From DATBDE01 sp036270095 (lineage in GTDB: Bacteria > Actinomycetota > Thermoleophilia > Solirubrobacterales > Solirubrobacteraceae): 64,000 nucleotides of DNA. Under the pieces are notes generated by a model, which saw only the letters and a program-made list of their open reading frames with translations, was not told the DNA's origin and searched no databases. Positions within the stretch are counted from its first letter, which is position 1. Each line of letters opens with the position of its first letter. The stretch spans positions 1 through 64,000 of the forward strand of contig DATBDE010000017.1 of NCBI GenBank assembly GCA_036270095.1, written 5' to 3'. A program made the position numbers and the translations under genes. Below are positions 57,018-64,000 of the stretch, piece after piece.

Positions 57018-59387
57018 ATGACGCGACCAGACAAGTACGTGGGCAAGGGCATCCCGATGGTGACGGCCGGGCGATTCACCCGGGGCATGGGGCGGTACGT
57101 GAACGACCTCCCGCTCGTCAACGTCAAGCACGTGGCCTTCGCGCGCAGCACCGAGGCGCACGCCCGCATCACCAGCCTCGACGTGTCCGCCGCGGCCGCG
57201 CACCCGGCCTGCATCGCCGTCTACACCGCCGACGACCTCTTCCCGCTCCTCGTCAACCCGTACTGGGGCGGGTGGGAGGGCACCGCGCGGGCCGAGGGCT
57301 CGCCGCTGGCCCGCAACAAGGTCCGCTGGGTGGGCGAGCCGGTCGCCGCCATCCTCGCCAACAGCCGCTACGAGGCCGAGGACATCGCCGAGCTCGTCGA
57401 CGTCTCCTACGAACCGCTGCCGGCCGTCACCGATCCCGAGAAGGCGCTCGCGCCCGACAGCGCCGTGCTCTACGACGAGTGGGACAGCAACACCTACTTC
57501 CACGACGAGTTCGAGTGCGGCGACCTGGCCGGTGCCTTCGAGCGCGCCGACGGCGTGGTCAAGCGCCGCTTCACCGCCGCCCGCCACACCGGCACCCCGC
57601 TGGAGACCCGCGGGATCGTCGCCGAGTACGACTCCGGCCTCGAGTCGCTCACCATCCAGTGCAACTTCCAGGACGTCTACCTCGCGCGCGCGATCATCGC
57701 CGAGGTCCTGGACATGCCGCCGTCGCAGGTCCGCGTGGCCTCGCCCGACTCCGGCGGCGGGTTCGGGGTCAAGCTGCCGGTGTATCCGGAGGAGTTGGCC
57801 GTCGCCTGCCTCTCGCTCAAGGAGCGCGGCCCGATCAAGTGGATCCAGGACCGCCAAGAGGACCTGATCGGCACGAGCCAGCACCGCGACCTGATCATCG
57901 AGGCCGAGGCGCCCTACGCCACCAACGGCAAGATGCTGGGGCTCAAGGTCCGCATCGTCAGCGACGGCGGCGCGTACGGCGTCCCCGCGCGCGGGAACAC
58001 CGTCGAGGGCATGATGGCGGCCGAGGACCTGGTCGCCGGTGGCCACGACATCAAGGACTACGCCTACGTCCTCGACGTGGCCATGACCAACAAGCCGCCG
58101 ACCTGCGTCTATCGCGGCGTCGCGCAGCCGGTCACCGTGTTCGCGCTGGACTCGCTCATGGACGCGATCGCCGAGGAGACCGGCGTCGACCGCGGCGAGG
58201 TGCGCCGCCGCAACCTCATCAAGCAGGACCAGTTCCCGTACGAGACGGCGACCAAGGGCTACGTGATGGAGCCGGGCAGCTACGAGGAGGCGCTCAACAA
58301 GGCGCTCGAGCTCGTCGGCTTCGACGAGTGGCCCGAGTACCAGGCGAAGATGCGCACGAAGGGCCGGCTGTTCGGCCTCGGGATCACCTGCGGCGCCGAG
58401 GCCGCTGCCCGCGGCGCCACCTGGTACGGCAAGCGCGGCCTGCCCATCTCGGGGCAGGAGGGCTGCCAGATCAAGATCGACCACACCGGTCGGGTCTACG
58501 CGGCGCTGGGCACGACGACGCAGGGCCAGGGCCTCGAGACCTCGCTCGGCCAGCTCATCGCCGACGAGCTCGGCGTCGACATCGCCGACGTCCGCGTGAC
58601 CATGGGCGACACCGACCGCACGCCCTACGGGGCGGGAACGTGGGCCAGCCGCTGCGCCACGCTCGGCGGCAGCGCTGCGCTGCGCGCGTCCGAGGACCTG
58701 CGCGAGAAGGTGCTCAAGGTCGCGGCGGCTCGCCTCGAGGCCAACCCCGACGACCTTGAGCTCGCGGATGGGCACGTCTCGGTCAAGGGCGCCCCGAGCA
58801 CGGCGCTGACGCTACGCGAGGTGGCCCGCATCGCCTACTTCGAGGCGTCCGATCTTCCCCGCGATATCGAGCCGACATTGGAGGCGGTGCACCACTTCGA
58901 CCCGCCGTCGGCCACGTTCTCGAACTCGACCCACGTGATCATCCTCGAGGTCGATCCCGGCACCGGGGCGATCACCTTCCACCGCTGGGTGTGCGTGCAC
59001 GACTGCGGGACGGTCCTGAACCCGCTCATCGTCAACGGCCAGCTCCAGGGCGCCATGGCCCAGGGCCTCGGGGGCACGATCCTCGAGCACTCGGTCTACG
59101 ACGAGAACGGCCAGCCGCTGGCCACGACGTTCATGGACTACCTCGTGCCCACATCGCTGGACGTGCCCGAGATGGAGCTGCACCACTTCGAGACGCCGTC
59201 GCCGTTCACCGGCCTCGGGGTCAAGGGCGTCGGCGAGTCCGGCACCGTGTTCGCGCCCGGGGCGATCGCCACCGGCGTGGCCGATGCGCTCGGGGTCCAC
59301 GTCGACCGGCTGGAGCTCTCGCCGTCGGCCGTGTACGACCTGCTCATGCGGCGCGAGAACGGCGACGCGGGGAGCGTGTCGGCATGA
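57018..59387 (+). CDS. Molybdopterin-binding large subunit, xanthine dehydrogenase/CoxL family
   Basis: A 789-residue molybdenum hydroxylase large subunit. N-terminal domain GRFTRGMGRYVNDL, ARSTEAHARITSLDVSAA; Moco-binding segments SPDSGGGFGVKLPVYPEELAVA, CVYRGVAQPVTVFALDSLMDAIA, GQGLETSLGQLIADELG, and the catalytic Glu in GLGVKGVGESGTVFAPGAIATGVADAL. The CO dehydrogenase loop AYRCSFR is absent (TCVYRGVA), so it is a hydroxylase of N-heterocycles, aldehydes or related substrates, not CODH. It forms one operon (ATGA overlap) with the FAD and 2Fe-2S subunits. Confidence 0.93.
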   Translation: MTRPDKYVGKGIPMVTAGRFTRGMGRYVNDLPLVNVKHVAFARSTEAHARITSLDVSAAAAHPACIAVYTADDLFPLLVNPYWGGWEGTARAEGSPLARNKVRWVGEPVAAILANSRYEAEDIAELVDVSYEPLPAVTDPEKALAPDSAVLYDEWDSNTYFHDEFECGDLAGAFERADGVVKRRFTAARHTGTPLETRGIVAEYDSGLESLTIQCNFQDVYLARAIIAEVLDMPPSQVRVASPDSGGGFGVKLPVYPEELAVACLSLKERGPIKWIQDRQEDLIGTSQHRDLIIEAEAPYATNGKMLGLKVRIVSDGGAYGVPARGNTVEGMMAAEDLVAGGHDIKDYAYVLDVAMTNKPPTCVYRGVAQPVTVFALDSLMDAIAEETGVDRGEVRRRNLIKQDQFPYETATKGYVMEPGSYEEALNKALELVGFDEWPEYQAKMRTKGRLFGLGITCGAEAAARGATWYGKRGLPISGQEGCQIKIDHTGRVYAALGTTTQGQGLETSLGQLIADELGVDIADVRVTMGDTDRTPYGAGTWASRCATLGGSAALRASEDLREKVLKVAAARLEANPDDLELADGHVSVKGAPSTALTLREVARIAYFEASDLPRDIEPTLEAVHHFDPPSATFSNSTHVIILEVDPGTGAITFHRWVCVHDCGTVLNPLIVNGQLQGAMAQGLGGTILEHSVYDENGQPLATTFMDYLVPTSLDVPEMELHHFETPSPFTGLGVKGVGESGTVFAPGAIATGVADALGVHVDRLELSPSAVYDLLMRRENGDAGSVSA

Positions 59388-60208
59388 AGCCCCCGAGTTT
59401 CGAGTACCGGCGCGCGGCGTCGGTCGACGAGGCGCTCGAGCTGCTCGCCGCCGGCGACGGCGACGCGAAGGCGCTGGCCGGCGGCCAGAGCCTGGTCGCG
59501 CTGATGAACCTGCGGCTGGCGCGCCCGGTGACCCTGGTCGACATCGCGCCGATCGCCGAGCTCCGCGGCGTGTCGAGCAACGGCGGCCTGCGCATCGGTG
59601 CGCTGACGACGCTCGCCGAGCTCGAGCAGGACCCGGCCGTGGCCCAGGCGTCGCCGCTGCTGGCCGAGGCGCTCCCGTACATCGGGCACCCGGCGATCCG
59701 CAACCGCGGCACGGCCGGCGGCAGCGTGGCGCACGCCGACCCGGCGGCCGAGCTGCCCGTGGTCCTCTCCGCGCTCGACGCGACGGTCACGGTGCGCTCG
59801 CGCACCGGCGAGCGGACGATCCCCGCGAGGGAGTTCTTCCGCGGCTTCCTCATGACCGCGGCCGGGCACGACGAGCTTGTCACCGCGATCACGCTGCCCC
59901 CGGCGACCGACGGCGCGGCGTTCGAGGAGTTCGCGCGCCGTCCCGGCGACTTCGCGCTGGTCTCCGTGGCCTGCGCGGTGTCGGGTGGCGAGGCCACCGT
60001 GGCCCTCGGCGGCGTGAGCGGCGCGCCCGTCGTCGTCGGCCCGACCGCCGTGGACTCCGGAGACGCGATCGACGCGTTCGCCGCGTCGGCGGCGGAGTCG
60101 ATCGCTCCCCCGTCCGACGTGCACGGGAGCCGCGAGTACCGCCAACACTTGACGCGCGAGCTGGCGGCCAGGGCCGTTCGTCGAGCAACCGCCGCCAGGA
60201 GGTCCTAG
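59384..60208 (+). CDS. FAD-binding subunit of the molybdenum hydroxylase (CoxM-like)
   Basis: A 274-residue subunit with the two FAD motifs AKALAGGQSLVALMNLRLARP and IRNRGTAGGSVAHADPAAELPVVL, and a CO-dehydrogenase flavoprotein C-terminal domain (FEEFARRPGDFALVSVACAVSGGEATVALGG). It passes electrons from the 2Fe-2S subunit to an acceptor. ATG 59384 overlaps the large-subunit stop; the 2Fe-2S gene begins directly after its TAG. Confidence 0.93.
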   Translation: MKPPSFEYRRAASVDEALELLAAGDGDAKALAGGQSLVALMNLRLARPVTLVDIAPIAELRGVSSNGGLRIGALTTLAELEQDPAVAQASPLLAEALPYIGHPAIRNRGTAGGSVAHADPAAELPVVLSALDATVTVRSRTGERTIPAREFFRGFLMTAAGHDELVTAITLPPATDGAAFEEFARRPGDFALVSVACAVSGGEATVALGGVSGAPVVVGPTAVDSGDAIDAFAASAAESIAPPSDVHGSREYRQHLTRELAARAVRRATAARRS

Positions 60209-60706
60209 ATGGCGCCCACCCTTCGCATCCTCAACGTCAACGGCCACGAGCACCAGGTCAACGTCGAGGATCGCAAGCTGCTCCTCGACACCCTGCGCGA
60301 AGATCTCGGGCTGACCGGCGCCCACGCCGGTTGCGAGCACGGCGTCTGCGGCGCCTGCACGGTCCTGCTCAACGGTCGCCCTGTGCGCTCCTGCCTCATG
60401 TTCACCCCGCAGGCCGAAGGCCACGAGGTGTCCACGGTGGAGTCGATCGCCAATGGCGACGAGCTCACCTCGCTGCAGCAGGCCTTCGTCGACAACCTCG
60501 GCCTGCAGTGCGGGTACTGCACCTCGGGCATGGTGCTCATCGCGCATGCGTACCTGCAGGAGAACCCCAAGCCCACCCGCGAGGAGGTCCGCGACGCGAT
60601 CTCCGGCAACCTCTGCCGCTGCACCGGCTATACAGGCATCGTGGAATCGATCCTTGCTGCCGCCGAGGCCGGCTACGGCGAGGAGGCGAGGGCCGGCGGG
60701 GAATGA
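60209..60706 (+). CDS. 2Fe-2S subunit of the molybdenum hydroxylase (CoxS-like)
   Basis: A 165-residue subunit with eight Cys for two clusters: GCEHGVCGACTVLLNGRPVRSC (plant-ferredoxin-like cluster), then LQCGYCTSGM and NLCRCTGY (helical cluster near the Moco). Its order after the large and FAD subunits is one of the known arrangements. The stop overlaps the ABC ATPase start, joining catabolic enzyme and importer in one transcript. Confidence 0.94.
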   Translation: MAPTLRILNVNGHEHQVNVEDRKLLLDTLREDLGLTGAHAGCEHGVCGACTVLLNGRPVRSCLMFTPQAEGHEVSTVESIANGDELTSLQQAFVDNLGLQCGYCTSGMVLIAHAYLQENPKPTREEVRDAISGNLCRCTGYTGIVESILAAAEAGYGEEARAGGE

Positions 60707-62256
60707 GCGAGCCGGTCCGCTTCGGCATCCGCAACGCAACCCACGACTACTCGGGCGTCGTCGTGCTCAGCGACGTCGATTTCGACCTCACCACGGGAAC
60801 CGTCCAGGGGCTGGTGGGGGAGAACGGCTCGGGCAAGAGCACGCTGATCAAGATCCTCACCGGGGCCGTCGTCCCCAGCGCGGGACAGCTCTACCTCGGC
60901 GACCGCCCCGTGCGCTTCTCGACGCCGGCCGAGGCCCAGCGCGACGGCATCGGCGTCGTCCACCAGGACTACCACCTGTTCCCGGACCTCAGCGTCATCG
61001 ACAACGTCTTCGGCGTCGGCAAGGCGCCGCCGCGACGGAGCTGGCTCCCGCTCATCGTCGACAAGCCCAAGATCCGCACCGACGTGCGCGAGACGCTCGG
61101 GCGGCTGGGCATCGACCTGGACCCGGATGCGCTCGTGCGCACGCTCGGCCCGGCCGAGCGCAAGTTCGTCGAGATCGCGCGGGCGATGCTGCTCTCACCG
61201 CAGTTCCTGATCCTCGACGAGCCCACCGCTTCGCTCGAGCCCTCGGCGTCCCAGAGCGTGCTGGAGCTGCTCGGGCGCCTGCGCGAGCGCGGCGTCGGCC
61301 TGCTCTTCGTCAGCCACCGCCTGGACGAGGTGCTGCGCATCTGCGACCAGGTCACCGTGCTGCGCGACGGGCGCCGGGTCGGGGCGGTGCCCCGGGCCGA
61401 GCTGAACGAGGAGCGCCTCACCGACATGATCCTCGGCCGCAAGCAGACGGCCGAGCGCAAGGCGCGGCGGCGGCCGACCGACGCGGCCACGGTGCTCAAC
61501 CTGCGCAACGTGCAGGTCGCCAACGGCGCGCCACCGGTCAGCATCGAGATCCAGCAGGGCGAGATCTTCGGGCTCACCGGCCTGCTCGGCTCGGGCGCGG
61601 CCAAGCTCGTGCGCATGGTCGGCGGCGCCGAGCCGCTGCGCGGCCACATCGACGTCCTCGGGCGGCCGGCGCGGGTGCGCACGCCGCGCCAGGCCTCGCG
61701 GCTGGGGATCGGGTTCATCCCCGAGGACCGCAAGGCGGTCGGGCTCGTGCCCGACCAGAGCGTGGCCATGAACATCTGCCTGGCCTCGCTGCGCTCGGTG
61801 TCGTCGGGTGGCTGGGTCCGCCTCGGCGCCGTCAACAAGCGCGGGGAGGCCTACAAGCAGCAGCTCGACATCCGCACGTACTCGGTCAAGGCGGCGGTCA
61901 AGAGCCTCTCGGGCGGCAACCAGCAGAAGGTGATGCTGGCCAAGTGGCTGGCCTCGCAGGTCAAGATCCTCGCGATCGAGGAGCCCACCCACGGCATCGA
62001 CATCGGGGGCAAGCGCCAGGTCCACGAACTGCTGCGGGCGTTCGCCGACGAGGGCGGCACGATCATCGTCGCCTCCACGGACGTCGCCGAGATCCTCGAC
62101 CTCTGCGACCGCATCGCGATCATGCGCCACGGCTCGCTCACGGACGTCCTGTCGACCGAGGAGCTCACCCAGCACGACGTCACCGTGCGCGGCGCGCGCC
62201 CGGCCGAGGAGCTGGTGGAGTCGCTGATCGAGACCGGCACCACGGAGGCCGTCTGA
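60703..62256 (+). CDS. Sugar/nucleoside-type ABC transporter ATP-binding protein (two NBDs)
   Basis: A 517-residue RbsA/YufO-type ATPase. NBD1: Walker A GLVGENGSGKSTLIKIL, signature degenerate (LGPAERKFVEIARAM), Walker B FLILDEPTASLEP, switch His in FVSHRLDEVL. NBD2: degenerate Walker A (GLTGLLGSGAAKLVRM), intact signature SLSGGNQQKVMLAKWL, Walker B ILAIEEPTHGIDIGGK. Degeneracy of NBD2 is usual in this family. It energises import by the permease encoded next. No binding-protein gene lies between them; it should be nearby beyond the window or elsewhere. Confidence 0.9.
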   Translation: MSEPVRFGIRNATHDYSGVVVLSDVDFDLTTGTVQGLVGENGSGKSTLIKILTGAVVPSAGQLYLGDRPVRFSTPAEAQRDGIGVVHQDYHLFPDLSVIDNVFGVGKAPPRRSWLPLIVDKPKIRTDVRETLGRLGIDLDPDALVRTLGPAERKFVEIARAMLLSPQFLILDEPTASLEPSASQSVLELLGRLRERGVGLLFVSHRLDEVLRICDQVTVLRDGRRVGAVPRAELNEERLTDMILGRKQTAERKARRRPTDAATVLNLRNVQVANGAPPVSIEIQQGEIFGLTGLLGSGAAKLVRMVGGAEPLRGHIDVLGRPARVRTPRQASRLGIGFIPEDRKAVGLVPDQSVAMNICLASLRSVSSGGWVRLGAVNKRGEAYKQQLDIRTYSVKAAVKSLSGGNQQKVMLAKWLASQVKILAIEEPTHGIDIGGKRQVHELLRAFADEGGTIIVASTDVAEILDLCDRIAIMRHGSLTDVLSTEELTQHDVTVRGARPAEELVESLIETGTTEAV

Positions 62257-62260
62257 CCGG

Positions 62261-63370
62261 ATGAGCGCCGGAGTCGCATCGGAGGGGCCGCCGGTCAAGG
62301 GGCCGACCGAGCAGCAGGACCTCGTCCGCCGCCTGCTGGGGCGTCACACGCGGGAGGAGTGGGTCGACCTCCTCGCGGTGCCGTTCGCCCTCCTGGTCAT
62401 CTGCATCATCCTCGCCATCATCGCGCCGGAGTTCCTGACGGCCGACAACCTCAAGGACGTGCTCGTTCAGGCGGCGGTCCTCGCGATCGTCGCCTTCGGC
62501 ATGACCTTCGTGATCATCGCGGCCGAGCTCGACCTCTCGGTCGGCTCCGGCGTCGCGCTGGCCAGCGTGGTCTCCGCCCTGGTCATGCGCGATTCGCAGT
62601 CGGTGATCCTCGGCGTCCTGGCCGGCATCGCCACCGGTACCGCCATCGGCGTCGCCAACGGTGCCATCGTCACCCAGCTGCGCGTGCCGTCGTTCATCGC
62701 CACCCTGGGCACGCTGGAGATCGCCCGAGGGATCGCTCTGGCGCTGACGAACGGCGCCGTCATCTCCGGGCTGCCCACAAGCGTGACCAACATCGCCAAC
62801 GGCGAGTTCCTCGGCCTGCGGTGGCCGATCTGGGTCACCGTGGTCGTCTTCGTGATCCTGACCCTGGTCCTGCGCCGGACGACCTTCGGCGTCCGCGTCA
62901 TGGCCGTGGGCGGCAACCGCGAGGCCGCACGCCTCTCCAGCGTGCCGGTCAACCGGGTGCGGCTGCTGGCCTTCGTCATCACCGGGGTCTGCGTCGGCAT
63001 ATCGGGCGTCATCACCACCGCGCGCGTCTCGTCCGGGCAGCCCAACACCGGGACTCTGCTGGCGCTGACCGCCATCGCCGCCATCGTCGTCGGCGGCACC
63101 AGCCTGCTCGGCGGTCGCGGGTCGGTGACCCGGACGCTGTGGGGCATCCTGCTGCTGTCGGTAGTGCAGAACGGCCTCGACCTCAAGGGCGTCAACGACG
63201 ACCTGCAGTCGGTCGTCATCGGGCTCGTGTTCATCTTCGCCGCCTCGACCGACCTCCTCCGCCGCCGCGCGCGCCGCCGGCGCGCCCGGGCCACGCTGAC
63301 CGACGCGACCGGCGGGACCGTCGCCGACCCGGCCGAAACACCGCCGGACGAACAGAGGCAGCCGGCATGA
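62261..63370 (+). CDS. ABC transporter permease, ribose/branched (RbsC-like) family
   Basis: A 369-residue permease with about ten helices and RbsC-family landmarks: ADNLKDVLVQAAVLAIVAFGMTFVIIAAELDLSVGSGVALASVV, VANGAIVTQLRVPSFIATLGTLEIARGIALALTNG, RRTTFGVRVMAVGGNREAARLSSVPVNRVRLLAFVITGVCVGISGVI, GGTSLLGGRGSVTRTLWGILLLSVVQNGLDL. The N- and C-termini are cytosolic, the latter basic. It is followed by an ATGA overlap with the CMD gene. Confidence 0.92.
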   Translation: MSAGVASEGPPVKGPTEQQDLVRRLLGRHTREEWVDLLAVPFALLVICIILAIIAPEFLTADNLKDVLVQAAVLAIVAFGMTFVIIAAELDLSVGSGVALASVVSALVMRDSQSVILGVLAGIATGTAIGVANGAIVTQLRVPSFIATLGTLEIARGIALALTNGAVISGLPTSVTNIANGEFLGLRWPIWVTVVVFVILTLVLRRTTFGVRVMAVGGNREAARLSSVPVNRVRLLAFVITGVCVGISGVITTARVSSGQPNTGTLLALTAIAAIVVGGTSLLGGRGSVTRTLWGILLLSVVQNGLDLKGVNDDLQSVVIGLVFIFAASTDLLRRRARRRRARATLTDATGGTVADPAETPPDEQRQPA

Positions 63371-63741
63371 CGACGCCGGGCGCCCAGGCGCTGCTCGACG
63401 AGATCGAGGCCAAGCGCGGCTACGTGCTCGACATGCACCGCGTGCTCGCCGAGCACGATCCCGACTTCCTGCGCGGGTACGAGACGCTGATCGACGCGGC
63501 CTACGTCCGCGACGGCGCGCTCGACCGGCGCACCAAGGAGTTCGTCTACGTCGCCGCCCTCGTCGCGCTCTCGGCCCCCCGGCCGCAGGTGGTCGCGCAC
63601 ATGAAGGCGGCGCTGGAGGCGGGGGCGACCGCGCAGGAGCTGCTGCAGGTCGTCGAGCAGCTCATGCCCCCCGTCGGGGTGCCGCGGTTCATCGAGGGCC
63701 TCGAGGCGTGGGGCCAAGCGTGTCGAAAGGGGAGCGCGTGA
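63367..63741 (+). CDS. Carboxymuconolactone decarboxylase family protein
   Basis: A 124-residue CMD-fold protein: FLRGYETLIDAAYVRDGALDRRTKEFVYVAALVALSAPRPQVVAHMKAALEAGATAQELLQVVEQLMPPVGVPRFIEGLEAW. It lacks the CxxC of AhpD, so it is closer to true CMD or a non-redox member. Cotranscription with the ABC importer and Mo hydroxylase suggests a step in the same ring-degrading pathway. Confidence 0.88.
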   Translation: MTTPGAQALLDEIEAKRGYVLDMHRVLAEHDPDFLRGYETLIDAAYVRDGALDRRTKEFVYVAALVALSAPRPQVVAHMKAALEAGATAQELLQVVEQLMPPVGVPRFIEGLEAWGQACRKGSA

Positions 63742-63858
63742 GCGGGCCGCGCACCGACAAGCGGCATAGTCGTGGTTTCACTGATGGTTGCGGTCTTCGT
63801 CCTGCGCCGAGCGCTACGGCGATGACCCACCGAACGGGTCTGGTCTAGGAGGCTGCTG

Positions 63859-64000
63859 ATGGCGAAGCCGAAAACGCCCAAGAAGGCTTCGGGGGAGTTG
63901 GTCAGCCTCGAAGAGCTCGACAACGTCCCCTTGGTTGCGCGCGCACGCACGGCGATCCTCAACGCGATCCTCGAGGACCGCTTCGGGGGGCGCCTGCCGG
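63859..64000 (+). CDS. GntR family regulator, N-terminal part (truncated by window edge)
   Basis: ATG 63859 with AGGAGG at 63846-63851 opens MAKPKTPKKASGELVSLEELDNVPLVARARTAILNAILEDRFGGRLP. The segment ARTAILNAILEDRF-x-x-RLP is the first helix and loop of a GntR winged helix and resembles the regulator at 41398 (REAILDAILAGRFEDDRLP). The rest lies outside the window. Two similar GntR proteins would thus flank the catabolic island. The 117-bp gap before it holds no gene. Confidence 0.65.
   Translation, partial: MAKPKTPKKASGELVSLEELDNVPLVARARTAILNAILEDRFGGRLP

Overview
The window is about 70% G+C, densely packed, full of 4-bp ATGA/GTGA/TTGA stop-start overlaps, and reads as chromosome of a high-GC actinomycetote. 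The gene order hisS-aspS ... mnmA-alaS-ruvX-mltG-aroE ... aroC-aroKB-aroQ-pepQ is the actinobacterial core order. The IscU-MnmA and AroK-AroB fusions and the many leaderless starts would suit the Thermoleophilia/Solirubrobacterales, but that placement is inference, because no rRNA is present.

Layout. 1-3092: a gene-poor, decayed left end with a truncated secreted protein, short remnants of a UvrA-like and an SRPBCC-like gene, and one secreted peptidoglycan-binding hydrolase. It ends at a Met tRNA (3093-3166, minus). 3189-11980: small housekeeping and membrane genes (DUF202, YCII, a YkcB-type glycosyltransferase with a GT2-GtrA partner, ApbE divergent from a heme membrane protein, DCC, VOC, DUF6325, SHOCT, a formiminotransferase-type protein). 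11981-23915: translation and cell-wall core (MBL hydrolase, hisS, aspS, asparaginase, mnmA fusion, alaS, ruvX, mltG, aroE). 23953-32277: an 8-kb accessory block splitting aroE from aroC (glutamate decarboxylase, CDF transporter, a peroxiredoxin-like gene with an in-frame UGA, YihY, tiny proteins, prepilin peptidase, MoxR-DUF58-VWA operon). 32430-36653: aroC, aroK-aroB fusion, aroQ, pepQ. 36643-41391: GH5 hydrolase, an unrecognised polytopic membrane protein divergent from a MerR regulator, a peroxiredoxin.

41398-64000 is a catabolic island. A ten-gene minus-strand operon (OYE-type flavoenzyme, nitrilase, FAH-type hydrolase, GntR/FCD regulator, alpha/beta hydrolase, MetE-like methyltransferase, RidA, amidohydrolase, DUF59, SDR) is followed by an MFS exporter, M24 metallohydrolase, CMD protein, LysR, a second nitrilase, and a plus-strand operon for a molybdenum hydroxylase (large, FAD and 2Fe-2S subunits) fused to a ribose-type ABC importer. 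Together they suggest uptake, ring hydroxylation, reduction and stepwise C-N/C-C hydrolysis of a nitrogen-containing, perhaps heterocyclic, compound; the substrate is unknown. Related palindromes lie at three promoters in the island.

The most striking single item is 26034-26627: one continuous reading frame of a peroxiredoxin-like protein interrupted only by a UGA exactly where the family has the first Cys of its CxxC, with a GC-rich hairpin just downstream. It is a strong selenoprotein candidate. A genome-wide style is also visible: many genes have TANNNT placed 6-10 nt before the start codon and no Shine-Dalgarno sequence, which indicates leaderless transcription and was used here to choose starts.
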